The notes under the pieces: model-generated
What the model was told of the DNA's origin: nothing
The model's database searches: none
Seen by the model: the letters and a program-made list of their open reading frames with translations, nothing else
Position numbers and translations under genes: made by a program
In this document: positions 25,848 to 34,767 of the stretch, piece after piece
Numbering within the stretch: position 1 is the first letter of the stretch
Layout: the number at the start of each line of letters is the position of its first letter
NCBI RefSeq assembly: GCF_002160525.1
Contig: NZ_NFKT01000024.1
Span: 1 to 64,000 of the forward strand
Direction of reading: 5' to 3'
DNA length: 64,000 nt
Origin: Lachnoclostridium sp. An169
Lineage (GTDB): Bacteria; Bacillota; Clostridia; Lachnospirales; Lachnospiraceae

Positions 25848-27988
25848 TGAAAGATAGGATAAAGGGGCTTCTGACAAGAAAGAAGCTCTTTCGTTTTTTC
25901 AAGATTGCTCTGATAGTCATTTTTACCTCTATTGTGTTCCTCTCCCTGTTCGGGACGGTGGCACACGCTTCTGGGCTGGTAGATGATACCGTCAATGCGG
26001 ACAACCTGTATTCACAGTACCCGTTGGAGAATTACCAGCTTGACTTCTATGTGGACAATAGCTGGGGCTGGCTTCCGTGGAACTGGCTGGACGGTATCGG
26101 GAAGTCCGTACAGTACGGCTTGTACTGTATCACCAACTTTATCTGGACTATCAGCCTGTATCTAAGTAACGCCACGGGGTACGTCGTCCAGCAGGCGTAT
26201 AAGCTGGACTTTATCAACGACATGGCAGACAGTATCGGAAAGAGCATACAGACCCTAGCGGGTGTGACGGAAAACGGCTTTGGAAGTACGGGCTTTTATG
26301 TAGGCTTCCTGCTCCTCATTATCCTTATCGTGGGTATGTATGTAGCCTACACAGGGCTTATCAAGCGAGAAACCAGCAAGGCACTCCACGCCGTTATCAA
26401 CTTCGTTGTGGTGTTTATCGTGTCCGCTTCCTTTATCGCTTATGCTCCCGACTATATCAAGAAGATTAACGATTTTTCCAGTGATATAAGTACCGCTTCG
26501 CTGGATTTGGGAACAAAAATCATGCTCCCCGACAGCGACAGTCAAGGAAAAGACAGCGTGGACTTGATAAGGGACAGCCTGTTCTCCATACAGGTACAAC
26601 AGCCGTGGCTACTCCTGCAATTTGGAAACAGCGATATAGAGGAAATCGGGGCTGACCGTGTGGAAGCTCTGGTATCGGCTAGTCCCTCTGCCGACGACGG
26701 GGCGACCCGTGAGGACGTGGTGAAAACGGAAATCGAGGATAACGACAACGACAATCTGACGATACCGCAGGTCATCAACCGTCTGGGAATGGTGTTCTTC
26801 CTGCTTATCTTCAATCTGGGGATAACGATATTTGTTTTCCTGCTTACGGGCATGATGATATTCTCCCAGATACTTTTTATCATCTTTGCCATGTTCCTGC
26901 CGATTAGCTTCCTGCTCTCCATGATACCGAGCTATGAGAACATGGCGAAACAGGCAATCGTGCGAGTGTTCAATACGATTATGACAAGGGCGGGAATAAC
27001 GCTCATTGTCACGGTGGCTTTCAGTATTTCCAGTATGTTCTACAACATATCCACCGATTACCCGTTCTTTATGATTGCGTTCTTACAGATAGTCTGCTTT
27101 GCGGGTATCTACATGAAGCTGGGCGACCTTATGAGTATGTTCAGTTTAAACGCTGGGGACAGCCAGAGCATGGGACGCAGGATATTCCGTCGCCCGTATC
27201 TGTTCATGCGACACAGGGCTAGGCGTATGGAACACCGTATCGCAAGGGCTGTCGGTGCTGGAAGTGTCGCTGGTGCGGTGGCTGGTACAGTAGCCGGAAC
27301 AGCCATGAATGACGGTTCTGGGAAATCTGCCAGAGCTGGTACGGGTAGAAAAGAGCGTCGAGAAAATGCGTCTTTTGGAAGCCGAGCTGGTTCTGCTGTG
27401 GGTGCGGTGCTTGATACGAAAAACAAGGTCAAGGACAAGGCAACGACTGTCAAGGAGAATATCAAGGATATGCCGACCCAGACTGCCTATGCCGTACACT
27501 CCGCAAAGGAAAAGGCAAAAGCAAATGTGTCCGACTTCAAGCGTGGCATTGTGCAGGGGCAGGAAACCAGACAGAGCGAACGTGCCGACAAGCTCCAACA
27601 ACATAGACAGAATATCGCTGACAAGCGTATGGAGCTTCAAAAAGCACAGGAAGCAAGGCAGACTGGAAGAAAGACGGACGGATCAGCGACAACAGGAGCT
27701 ACCCGTCCCCATGAAAGACCTGTGACCGCTTCTCCTGCTTCAAAGACAGACACAGGAAAAATGCAGGAAATCAAGCGTCCTGTCACTACTGACAAGGTAC
27801 ATACCGAGCTGACCACGCCACAATCTGTCAAGGAACGTCCGCTGGCTTCAAAATCTGATGAACCTATGCCACAGAAACACGGGACAAGGCTTAATGGTGT
27901 GGAACTGAACCGACAGACCACCAGAAAAGAGCGAAACATTAAGAAAGCGACCATAAACACCACGGAAAAGAAAGGACGTAAGAAATGA
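25847..27988 (+). CDS. Orf15, VirB6/TrbL-like polytopic channel protein
   Basis: The 713-residue membrane protein has a signal-like first helix (residues 15-40, ending VAHAS) and a cluster of hydrophobic helices (about 150-205, 300-430). The long basic tail (450-713) is rich in Ala, Lys, Arg and Gln and is probably cytoplasmic. This is the layout of Orf15 in Tn916. The ATG overlaps the VirB4 stop (TGATG). It forms the inner membrane part of the channel. Confidence 0.9.
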   Translation: MKDRIKGLLTRKKLFRFFKIALIVIFTSIVFLSLFGTVAHASGLVDDTVNADNLYSQYPLENYQLDFYVDNSWGWLPWNWLDGIGKSVQYGLYCITNFIWTISLYLSNATGYVVQQAYKLDFINDMADSIGKSIQTLAGVTENGFGSTGFYVGFLLLIILIVGMYVAYTGLIKRETSKALHAVINFVVVFIVSASFIAYAPDYIKKINDFSSDISTASLDLGTKIMLPDSDSQGKDSVDLIRDSLFSIQVQQPWLLLQFGNSDIEEIGADRVEALVSASPSADDGATREDVVKTEIEDNDNDNLTIPQVINRLGMVFFLLIFNLGITIFVFLLTGMMIFSQILFIIFAMFLPISFLLSMIPSYENMAKQAIVRVFNTIMTRAGITLIVTVAFSISSMFYNISTDYPFFMIAFLQIVCFAGIYMKLGDLMSMFSLNAGDSQSMGRRIFRRPYLFMRHRARRMEHRIARAVGAGSVAGAVAGTVAGTAMNDGSGKSARAGTGRKERRENASFGSRAGSAVGAVLDTKNKVKDKATTVKENIKDMPTQTAYAVHSAKEKAKANVSDFKRGIVQGQETRQSERADKLQQHRQNIADKRMELQKAQEARQTGRKTDGSATTGATRPHERPVTASPASKTDTGKMQEIKRPVTTDKVHTELTTPQSVKERPLASKSDEPMPQKHGTRLNGVELNRQTTRKERNIKKATINTTEKKGRKK

Positions 27989-28992
27989 AGCTGAGACATA
28001 TCGCCATTATCGGCAGTCTGTTTCCCTTTCTTCTTGCGATAGTGCTTTTCTTTGGTGTGCTTATCAGTGCCGAGGACGACGACGGGGGCGGTGGCTCTTC
28101 CTCATGGGTAACGGGTATGAACCTGTCCGCAGAGGTCTTGAAACATCAGCCTATGGTGGAAAAATACGCCAGAGAATACGGCATATCCGAGTACGTCCCC
28201 TATCTGCTGGCAATCATACAGGTGGAAAGTGGCGGGACAGCCGAGGACGTTATGCAGAGTTCCGAGAGCATGGGCTTACCGCCTAATTCCCTTGATACAG
28301 AAAGCTCAATCAAGCAGGGGTGCAAGTATTTTGCGTCTCTGTTTTCTTCAGCAGAAAGTCAAGGCATAGAGGATATAAACGTCGTGGTACAGTCCTATAA
28401 CTATGGCGGTGGATATATCGACTATGTAGCTAAGAACGGGAAAAAGCACAGCTTCACGCTGGCAGAGAATTTCGCCCGTGACAAGTCTGGTGGAACAAAA
28501 GTCACTTACACGAACCCTATCGCTGTTGCCCGCAACGGTGGCTGGCGTTACGGGTACGGGAATATGTTCTATGTGGAGCTTGTCAGCCAGTATCTCACCG
28601 TCAATCAAGTATCGGGCGAGCTGGCACAGAAGATAATGAACGAAGCTCTGAAATATCAAGGCTGGGACTATGTGTACGGCGGGAGCAATCCTAATACTTC
28701 TTTTGACTGTTCAGGGCTGGTTCAATGGTGCTATGGCAAGGCAGGTATTTCCTTACCGAGAACGGCACAGGCACAGTATGACGCTACCCAGCATATCCCG
28801 CTATCACAGGCACAGGCTGGGGATTTGGTGTTCTTCCACAGTACCTACAATGCGGGGACGTATGTAACCCACGTCGGTATCTATGTGGGAAATAACCAGA
28901 TGTACCACGCTGGCGACCCGATAGGCTACGCTGATTTGAACAATAGCTACTGGCAACAGCACCTTATCGGGGCTGGCAGAATTAAGCAATAG
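27985..28992 (+). CDS. Orf14, bifunctional lysozyme-like / NlpC-P60 peptidoglycan hydrolase
   Basis: The 335-residue protein has an N-terminal membrane anchor (7-28) and a lytic transglycosylase-like domain with the catalytic Glu in LLAIIQVESGG (about residue 80). The C-terminal NlpC/P60 domain has Cys in DCSGLVQW and His in THVGIYVG. It opens the cell wall for the conjugation channel. The start overlaps the Orf15 stop. Confidence 0.93.
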   Translation: MKLRHIAIIGSLFPFLLAIVLFFGVLISAEDDDGGGGSSSWVTGMNLSAEVLKHQPMVEKYAREYGISEYVPYLLAIIQVESGGTAEDVMQSSESMGLPPNSLDTESSIKQGCKYFASLFSSAESQGIEDINVVVQSYNYGGGYIDYVAKNGKKHSFTLAENFARDKSGGTKVTYTNPIAVARNGGWRYGYGNMFYVELVSQYLTVNQVSGELAQKIMNEALKYQGWDYVYGGSNPNTSFDCSGLVQWCYGKAGISLPRTAQAQYDATQHIPLSQAQAGDLVFFHSTYNAGTYVTHVGIYVGNNQMYHAGDPIGYADLNNSYWQQHLIGAGRIKQ

Positions 28993-29013
28993 AAAGAAAG
29001 GAATGGAAATATC

Positions 29014-29907
29014 ATGTTCAAGAAGAAAGAAAAACCGATAAAGGAAAAGAAAATCTGCACTATGAAAGTGGGGACGCATAAGAAGTCCGTCATTGCCCTC
29101 TGGGTGGTGCTTATCGCAAGCGTGAGCTTTGGTGTGTATAAGAATTTTACGGCTATCGACCAACACACCACGCATGAGATAGAAACCATACAGCTCCGCT
29201 TGAATGACACCAACGGCATAGAAAATTTCGTGAAGAATTTCTGTAAATCCTATTACACATGGAGCAACAGCAAGGAAGCAATCGAAGCAAGGACACAGGC
29301 TATCAGTGCCTATCTGACACAGGAATTGCAGGATTTGAATGTTGATACGGTGAGAACGGATATACCGACCAGCTCCACGGTCACGGACGTACTTATCTGG
29401 GACGTGGAACAGTCTGGGGAGAACGCTTTTTCTGTCACCTATGAGGTAGATCAACAGATAAAAGAGGGCGACCAGACAAGGGACGTATCAGAAACCTATA
29501 CCGTGACCGTCCATGTGGACGCTGACGGGGATATGGTGATTATCCAGAACCCGACCCTTGCTCCCGCTATGGAAAAATCCGATTATGAACCAAAGACACA
29601 GGAAGCAGACAACAGTGTGGACGCTGACACAGTAAATGACGCCACGGCGTTTCTGGAAACATTCTTTAAGCTGTACCCTACTGCAACGGACAAGGAGCTT
29701 GCCTACTATGTAGAGGGAAATGCCCTTGAACCGATAAACGGCGACTATCTCTTTTCCGAGCTTGTCAATCCAGTATTTACGGCTGACGGCGACAACGTGA
29801 AAGTGAGTGTTGCGGTGAAATTCATTGATAATCAGACAAAGGCAACACAGGTATCACAGTATGAGCTGACGCTACATAAAGATAGCAACTGGAAAATCAT
29901 AAGGTAG
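29014..29907 (+). CDS. tcpC: Orf13, TcpC-family conjugal transfer protein
   Basis: The 297-residue protein has one N-terminal transmembrane helix (about residues 27-46) and two extracytoplasmic NTF2-like domains, the TcpC/VirB8-like arrangement. It ends with YELTLHKDSNWKIIR. It is the last transfer gene before the cargo slot and is closed by a strong hairpin terminator. Confidence 0.9.
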   Translation: MFKKKEKPIKEKKICTMKVGTHKKSVIALWVVLIASVSFGVYKNFTAIDQHTTHEIETIQLRLNDTNGIENFVKNFCKSYYTWSNSKEAIEARTQAISAYLTQELQDLNVDTVRTDIPTSSTVTDVLIWDVEQSGENAFSVTYEVDQQIKEGDQTRDVSETYTVTVHVDADGDMVIIQNPTLAPAMEKSDYEPKTQEADNSVDADTVNDATAFLETFFKLYPTATDKELAYYVEGNALEPINGDYLFSELVNPVFTADGDNVKVSVAVKFIDNQTKATQVSQYELTLHKDSNWKIIR

Positions 29908-29912
29908 TCAAT

Positions 29913-29955
29913 AGGCTTGCGTCATACATCGTATCGTATGCTACGCAAGCCTTTA
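29913..29955 (+). terminator. terminator of the transfer operon
   Basis: AGGCTTGCG...CGCAAGCCT with an inner CATAC/GTATG stem, followed by TTT. Confidence 0.8.
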
Positions 29956-29959
29956 ACTC

Positions 29960-30009
29960 TTGCATATATTTATGATTTTGTATATAATTAACCCTCCATT
30001 AGTACACCA
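29960..30009 (+). promoter_or_regulatory. promoter and candidate operator of the MerR gene
   Basis: TTGCAT (29960-29965), 17 nt, TATAAT (29983-29988). Two nt later starts ACCCTCCATTAGTACACCA (29991-30009). A related 19-mer, ACCCTACATTTTAACACCA, begins two nt after a weak -10 (TTAAAT) ahead of the ABC genes, so both promoters may share one regulator. Confidence 0.7.
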
Positions 30010-30055
30010 ACCTTTGAAGTGATGATATACTTTTAGTAAGATAGGAGGTTTTTTG

Positions 30056-30796
30056 ATGAATACATATCAAACAACAGAAGTTGCTCGAATAATTGGTGTA
30101 CACCCAAACACAGTTAGATTGTATGAACAACTTCATTTAATACCACTGGCAAAACGCCAAAAAAATGGATATCGCATTTTTACGGATTTTCACATAGAGC
30201 AATTTCGTTTAGCCCGTACAGCTTTAAAAGTTGAAATTTTGCAAAATGGATTGAGAAAAAAAGCTATGAATATTATTAAAGTTTCTGCTACAGGAAATTT
30301 TGATATGGCTATTAAATTGACAGATGAATATTTATCACAGCTTGAGCGTGAAAAACATAATGCGGAGCAGGCAATACAAATTGTAAATGAACTCTTAAAT
30401 GGAGAAAGTAGTCCTAATCAGGTATTATTGAAACGTAAAGAAGTATCAGAGTTTTTAGGCATTACAATGGACACTTTGCGAAATTGGGAGTTGAACGGTT
30501 TACTGTGTGTTAAGCGTAAAGCAAATGGTTATCGAGTATATTCAAATGATGATATAAAACGATTACGCATTATTAAAGCATTAAGATGTGCTAACTATTC
30601 TTTATCTTCTATTCTTAGAATGTTAAATGCTTTATCGGTCAATCCAGACATAAATATAAAATCTGTGATTGGTATGCCGGAAGAAAACGAAGATATTATA
30701 ACCGCTTGCGATAAGCTATTGCTGTCACTTAATGACGCTTCTGAAAATGCTCGATTTATGAAAGCGACCCTAATTAATATGAAAAAATCCTTTTAA
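30056..30796 (+). CDS. MerR-type regulator with two HTH domains (cargo)
   Basis: The 246-residue protein carries two MerR-like DNA-binding domains: TTEVARIIGVHPNTVRLYEQ at the N-terminus and KEVSEFLGITMDTLRNWELN near residue 135, each followed by a wing (NGYRIF; NGYRVY). A helical linker joins them. No effector domain is obvious. ATG 30056 has AGGAGG 7 nt upstream. It precedes an ABC exporter set and likely controls it. Confidence 0.85.
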   Translation: MNTYQTTEVARIIGVHPNTVRLYEQLHLIPLAKRQKNGYRIFTDFHIEQFRLARTALKVEILQNGLRKKAMNIIKVSATGNFDMAIKLTDEYLSQLEREKHNAEQAIQIVNELLNGESSPNQVLLKRKEVSEFLGITMDTLRNWELNGLLCVKRKANGYRVYSNDDIKRLRIIKALRCANYSLSSILRMLNALSVNPDINIKSVIGMPEENEDIITACDKLLLSLNDASENARFMKATLINMKKSF

Positions 30797-30836
30797 ATAC
30801 ACCCTACATTTTAACACCAGAGTTTTCTCTGGTGTT
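30793..30836 (+). promoter_or_regulatory. candidate MerR operator overlapping a terminator, before the ABC genes
   Basis: TTAAAT (30793-30798), then the 19-mer ACCCTACATTTTAACACCA (30801-30819), which shares 15 of 19 positions with the site at 29991. It overlaps the hairpin AACACCAGAG-tttt-CTCTGGTGTT (30813-30836), which can act as a terminator after the MerR gene. Confidence 0.55.
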
Positions 30837-30870
30837 ATTATTTGTCCGTAAAATAAAGGAGGGAATAAAA

Positions 30871-31602
30871 TTGAATACAACAATTAAAGTTGAACATCTC
30901 AAAAAATCCTACGGAAATACTTGTGTTGTCAATGATATAAGTCTTTCTGTAAATGAAGGTGAAGTTTTTGGACTTTTGGGAGCGAATGGGGCAGGAAAAA
31001 GCACCACGATTGAATGTATTTTAGGAACGAGACAGGCAGACAGTGGGACAGTAGAAATACTTGGAATGTGTCCGACAAAAGAGCGAAAACGATTGTTTGA
31101 AAACGTAGGCGTACAGTTTCAAGAGTCAAACTATCAAGAAAAAATTTTGGTGTCAGAGTTATGCGAGGAAACACAATGCCTATATAAAGAAGTTACGGAT
31201 TATAAAATTTTATTGAAGCAATTCGGACTGTCTGACAAATTAAAAAGTCCTGTATCGGAACTGTCTGGCGGACAGAAACAAAAACTATTTATTGTTTTAG
31301 CACTTATCCCTAACCCTAAAGTAGTCTTTTTAGATGAATTGACGACAGGATTGGACACCAAAGCCCGCCGTGATGTATGGAAATGTTTATCGGAGCTAAA
31401 GAAAAAAGGATTAACTATTTTCCTTACCTCTCATTTTATGGACGAGGTAGAAAATCTTTGCGATAGGATTATGATTTTGAAAAAGGGAAATACCGTTTTT
31501 TCTGGGACAATTGAAGAAGCGATTGCCAGCAGTCCATATAAAGAATTTGAGGAAGTTTATCTTTGGTATGCAGAGGAGGACATGACAAATGAAAACATTT
31601 AA
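30871..31602 (+). CDS. ABC transporter ATP-binding protein (cargo)
   Basis: The 243-residue ATPase has Walker A GANGAGKST, signature SELSGGQKQK, and Walker B VVFLDELTTGLD, where Leu replaces the common Pro of DEPT. It belongs to the multidrug/antibiotic-exporter type (CcmA-like). It starts with TTG, 7 nt after AGGAGGG. It overlaps the permease gene by 14 bp. The substrate is unknown. Confidence 0.92.
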   Translation: MNTTIKVEHLKKSYGNTCVVNDISLSVNEGEVFGLLGANGAGKSTTIECILGTRQADSGTVEILGMCPTKERKRLFENVGVQFQESNYQEKILVSELCEETQCLYKEVTDYKILLKQFGLSDKLKSPVSELSGGQKQKLFIVLALIPNPKVVFLDELTTGLDTKARRDVWKCLSELKKKGLTIFLTSHFMDEVENLCDRIMILKKGNTVFSGTIEEAIASSPYKEFEEVYLWYAEEDMTNENI

Positions 31603-32332
31603 GACTATGCTAAAAACAGAATTAAAACTTTCTCTTAGGGGTATGGATATGTTCATTTTTGCTATCTGTATGCCTGTGGTAGTAATAGTTCTATTGGGTA
31701 TTATTTATGGCGATAAACCTGCTTTTGCTGATGCTGAATATACTTTTTTGCAACAATCATTCGGTGCAGTATCTACAATAGCTATTTGTGCTGGCGGACT
31801 AATGGGCTTGCCTTTAGTTGTATCTGATTATAGAAACAGAAAAATTTTAAAGAGACTTAAAGTGACACCTGTTAAGCCGATTACAATTTTACTGGTCGAA
31901 ATAACTATTTACTGTATTTATTCATTGGTGTCATTGGCACTCATTTATTTAGTGGCTTTTTTATTTTTTGATTTTCAGATAATAGGAAGTTTTTGGCAGT
32001 TTTTCTTATCTTTCGTGTTGGTAATGTTGTCTATGTTTAGCATTGGTATGATGGTTGGTGGAATAGCACCAAATATGAAAATCGCAAGTACCGTTGCCAG
32101 TATTTTATACTTTCCAATGCTAATTTTTTCGGGTGCAACGCTTCCTTATGAGATTATGCCTAATGCGTTACAAAACTTTGCAAATATACTCCCATTAACA
32201 CAGGGAATAAAATTATTAAAAGGCACAGCGTTAGGTTTGCCGATTGATAATATCATCTTTCCTATCGGGTTAATGGTTGTAATTATCGTGATTTGTACGA
32301 CTGTTTCTTTGAAATTCTTTAAATGGGAATAA
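31589..32332 (+). CDS. ABC-2 type transporter permease (cargo)
   Basis: The 247-residue protein has six hydrophobic helices and the ABC-2 features of export permeases, including [17 protein letters not shown] between helices 2 and 3 and [20 protein letters not shown]. It pairs with the upstream ATPase to form a drug or peptide exporter. The pair occupies the slot where Tn916 carries tet(M). Confidence 0.9.
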   Translation: MKTFKTMLKTELKLSLRGMDMFIFAICMPVVVIVLLGIIYGDKPAFADAEYTFLQQSFGAVSTIAICAGGLMGLPLVVSDYRNRKILKRLKVTPVKPITILLVEITIYCIYSLVSLALIYLVAFLFFDFQIIGSFWQFFLSFVLVMLSMFSIGMMVGGIAPNMKIASTVASILYFPMLIFSGATLPYEIMPNALQNFANILPLTQGIKLLKGTALGLPIDNIIFPIGLMVVIIVICTTVSLKFFKWE

Positions 32333-32334
32333 CT

Positions 32335-32559
32335 ATGATAGTTTTAAAAAAGAAAGATATGAAAAAAATTCTTCAAGCTGGAGCAAAGGCCAGAGGTGTG
32401 TCGTTATCTGAGTTCAGAGCCGAGATACAAGAAAATATTGACAACACTATGAATAGTAAAGACCCAGTGATACAGAAACGCTTCAAGAAATACTTTGGAA
32501 ACAGAACGCCTACACCAGAAGAATATATTTACACAATTACAAAAAAAGTGAAAATTTAA
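32335..32559 (+). CDS. small protein, possibly Spo0A C-terminal-like
   Basis: The 74-residue basic protein contains [20 protein letters not shown] and [15 protein letters not shown]. This pattern resembles short proteins annotated as sporulation initiation factor Spo0A C-terminal-like. It follows the permease stop after 2 nt and has only a weak GGGA upstream. The assignment is tentative. Confidence 0.5.
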   Translation: MIVLKKKDMKKILQAGAKARGVSLSEFRAEIQENIDNTMNSKDPVIQKRFKKYFGNRTPTPEEYIYTITKKVKI

Positions 32560-32566
32560 GTTTTCT

Positions 32567-32596
32567 TCCTGCTTCCTGCGGTGCAGATCAGCAGGA
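32567..32596. repeat. 30-nt hairpin repeat, copy 1
   Basis: Begins TCCTGCTTCCTGC and ends GCAGGA, self-complementary at its ends. It matches the copy at 33400-33429 at 26 of 30 positions in direct orientation. The two copies bracket the GyrI-like and KTR genes. Confidence 0.7.
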
Positions 32597-32715
32597 AGAA
32601 CTTACCTTTAAAAAAAGTTGTGGTGCATTTTAAAAAATATCTTGAAAAACATTTTAATTGCCCTTACCATTGCTTTATCAAGCTTGATACCGATTGAAAT
32701 GTGGGAGGTAATAAC

Positions 32716-33153
32716 TTGGTTATTGAGGAATTTAAAGATATTAAAATTGCATATATACGCAGAACCGGTAAGTATGGTGCAGAAAACAAGCAACTAATGG
32801 AAAAGTTAAAAGAATATTTAAAAAGTAATGATTTATTCAAAGATGATACAACGATACTAGGTATAGCTTTGGACAATCCTTTATCAACGCCAGAAAACGA
32901 ACAGCGATATGACGTGGGAATGATTATCACTGGCAAGGATATTCATTGTGATTTACCTATTCGTAATATTGATAGTGGGCATTACGCTATATTTGAGGTT
33001 CCACACGCAGAAAATGACGTGGCAAATTTTTGGAAGAATATTGACACATTAACTTCCGATTTGCCAGTTGACTATACGAAACCGATAATTGAGCGATATG
33101 CTTTCTCGAAAATCTCATTACATTTGTGTGAATTTTGTATTCCGTTAAAATAA
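32716..33153 (+). CDS. GyrI-like effector-binding domain protein (cargo)
   Basis: The 145-residue protein shows the GyrI/AraC effector-binding (SHS2) fold: IAYIRRTGKYG near the start, ILGIALDNPLSTPENEQRYD, and HYAIFEVPHAEN. Stand-alone members bind small molecules or inhibit gyrase (SbmC type). The TTG at 32716 follows GGGAGG by 7 nt. It lies downstream of the exporter set and is AT-rich cargo. Confidence 0.8.
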   Translation: MVIEEFKDIKIAYIRRTGKYGAENKQLMEKLKEYLKSNDLFKDDTTILGIALDNPLSTPENEQRYDVGMIITGKDIHCDLPIRNIDSGHYAIFEVPHAENDVANFWKNIDTLTSDLPVDYTKPIIERYAFSKISLHLCEFCIPLK

Positions 33154-33167
33154 AAGGTGGTGTTGCC

Positions 33168-33356
33168 GTGGAAAAGCAATCATGGATATTATGTCCTATT
33201 TGCAATAGTAAGACACGAGTTAAAGTGCGAAAAGATACAGAATTGATAAATTTCCCTTTATTCTGTCCAAAATGCAAGCATGAAACTTTAATCAATACAA
33301 ATCGTGGAATAGTAAAAATTATTAAAGAGCCAGACGCTAAGACGCAGAGCCAATAG
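33168..33356 (+). CDS. cysteine-rich KTR-type small protein
   Basis: The 62-residue protein has two CxxC pairs, CPICNSKTRVKV and CPKCKHETL, forming a zinc ribbon with the KTR signature. Such proteins accompany tet(M) and related cargo in Tn916-like elements. It starts with GTG 7 nt after AAGGTGG. The function is unknown. Confidence 0.8.
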   Translation: MEKQSWILCPICNSKTRVKVRKDTELINFPLFCPKCKHETLINTNRGIVKIIKEPDAKTQSQ

Positions 33357-33393
33357 TTTGTAAGAATTTTCTTACAGATTATTGGCTTTTTTC
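33349..33393. terminator. bidirectional terminator between KTR gene and regulator
   Basis: GCCAATA...GTAAG-aattt-CTTAC...TTATTGGC with TTTTTTC on the plus strand. Confidence 0.75.
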
Positions 33394-33399
33394 ATTAAA

Positions 33400-33429
33400 T
33401 CCTGCTTCCTGCAAAGCAGATCGGCAGGA
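33400..33429. repeat. 30-nt hairpin repeat, copy 2
   Basis: Second copy of the element at 32567-32596, same orientation. Confidence 0.7.
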
Positions 33430-33461
33430 TAATTTGTAAGAGGAAAAAGAAAACGAGAAGC

Positions 33462-33830
33462 CTATTTGCTTCCCGTCCCCTTATATTTCATGATACCGTC
33501 GATTGTTCCTTGAATGATTTTAAGTTCTTCATCTGTCAGCTCATCGAGCGATACGTCTATCTGCCTGCGGATTGTAGATTTTTTTGCTTTCTCCTGCGGA
33601 TAGAAATATTCGTCAACAGAGATATGGAACATGGTCACTAAATCATGAAATAGCTGAAAGCTGGGGTGTTTCCCTATATTCTCAATATCTGCGATATGAC
33701 GTTCTCCGTAAAAGACCTTATCGCCTAAATCATTACGGGAAAGCCCAGCTTTCTCTCTCGCTTTTCTGATTGCCAGTCCCAGCGGACGGAAATCAAAGCT
33801 GTGCGTATCTTTCTTTTTCCTCATTTTCAA
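33462..33830 (-). CDS. Orf9-type XRE regulator
   Basis: The 122-residue protein has a lambda-like HTH at residues 18-70 (GLAIRKAREKAGLSRNDLGDKV, ERHIADIENIGKHPS) and a C-terminal helical part with LDELTDEELKIIQGTIDG. In Tn916, Orf9 is the leftward repressor of the regulatory module, and this gene has the same position and direction. It likely acts on the intergenic region at 33831-34347. Confidence 0.85.
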   Translation of the reverse strand: MKMRKKKDTHSFDFRPLGLAIRKAREKAGLSRNDLGDKVFYGERHIADIENIGKHPSFQLFHDLVTMFHISVDEYFYPQEKAKKSTIRRQIDVSLDELTDEELKIIQGTIDGIMKYKGTGSK

Positions 33831-34347
33831 TCACCTGTCATGAGTTTATACTTCATGACACATGATTAGAATGTGTTAAAAATACATATATCATGCGTTA
33901 ATAATTCATATCAATATTACCTTGACGGTAAATAAAAAAAACCGTTCTAAGGTAATATCTTTTTCCATGTCTTTCAATCTGATTAGGACGGTTTTGGATA
34001 CCCAGAGCTGTCCTTTTCTTTTGCACTCACGGGACAACTTTGGGTAAGGGGGTTGTGTCATGATTGCGTATCAGCAAATACGCCAGTATTCACAACTGAA
34101 TAACCGCCTTACAATGGTTATCCAGTCAACACGCCCTGAACATGAGTTAAAAATTCATATCACTTACGTTAGCAAAACAGTCTGTTGGTACATTCGTATT
34201 CTAATAGACTGTTTTTATTATATCCGAGATTTACAAATTCTTTTTTGTAAATCTTGGTAGCTGGACACCTCCTTGGGTAGTTGGGGTGCGGAAAGGGGGA
34301 AATGGACTTCCGTTCATTTCTACTTTGCACAGAAAGGAGGTGAAACA
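33831..34347 (+). promoter_or_regulatory. regulatory interval of ICE2 with two leader hairpins
   Basis: No gene is firmly supported. Two structures stand out. ATATTACCTTGACGGT pairs with ACCGTTCTAAGGTAATAT (33914-33958) and is followed by CTTTTT, like a terminator. ACCCAGAGCTGTCC pairs with GGGACAACTTTGGGT (34000-34045). They precede the sigma-like gene and suggest transcription attenuation, as known for the Tn916 regulatory region. A 66-codon frame at 34060-34260 has a GGGGG upstream but no recognisable protein features. Confidence 0.55.
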
Positions 34348-34767
34348 GTGGAAACATCTTCTTTCAGACAAGCCGTTGAAGCACAGTTCGATTGCCTTTC
34401 AAAGAAAGTCATCAAGCGAGCTGTGATGAAAGGCTACCGTGATATGAAGCGACGTGAAAAGCGTGAGTGTTCATTTTCTGATTTGCCAGATTATCAGCAG
34501 GAACGCTTTGGCGAGTGTGATAAGTACGAAAGCGACTACACCGTGTTTAACGTGCTGGGAATTGAAGTATGGATTGAAAATGACAAGTTGAGTGAAGCCC
34601 TTAAAGCTCTGACCGAGAAGAAGCGAAATATTATTCTGTTGTCCTACTTCATGGATATGGCAGACGGAGAAATCAGCCATTTTATCAATATCCCTCGTTC
34701 AAACGTCCAGTATCACAGAACAAAGACGCTTGAAACATTGAGGAAATACATGGAGGAACACAAATGA
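34348..34767 (+). CDS. Orf7, sigma-70-like regulatory factor
   Basis: The 139-residue protein has a sigma region 4-like HTH at its end: LTEKKRNIILLSYFMDMADGEISHFINIP and SNVQYHRTKTLETLRKYM. In Tn916, Orf7 with Orf8 activates transfer and excision gene transcription. The GTG at 34348 has a perfect AAAGGAGGTG upstream. It overlaps the next gene by 4 bp. Confidence 0.88.
   Translation: METSSFRQAVEAQFDCLSKKVIKRAVMKGYRDMKRREKRECSFSDLPDYQQERFGECDKYESDYTVFNVLGIEVWIENDKLSEALKALTEKKRNIILLSYFMDMADGEISHFINIPRSNVQYHRTKTLETLRKYMEEHK

Noticed and set aside
30056-33356. tet(M) or another ribosomal protection gene in the usual Tn916 slot
   Set aside because: No GTPase of that type is encoded anywhere in the element; the slot holds a MerR-ABC set, a GyrI-like protein and a KTR protein.
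34060-34260. 66-codon frame with a GGGGG before its ATG
   Set aside because: The position in a hairpin-rich regulatory interval and the odd composition (many Tyr, Ile, Cys) argue against a stable protein; it could be a leader peptide, so it is mentioned only in the regulatory feature.
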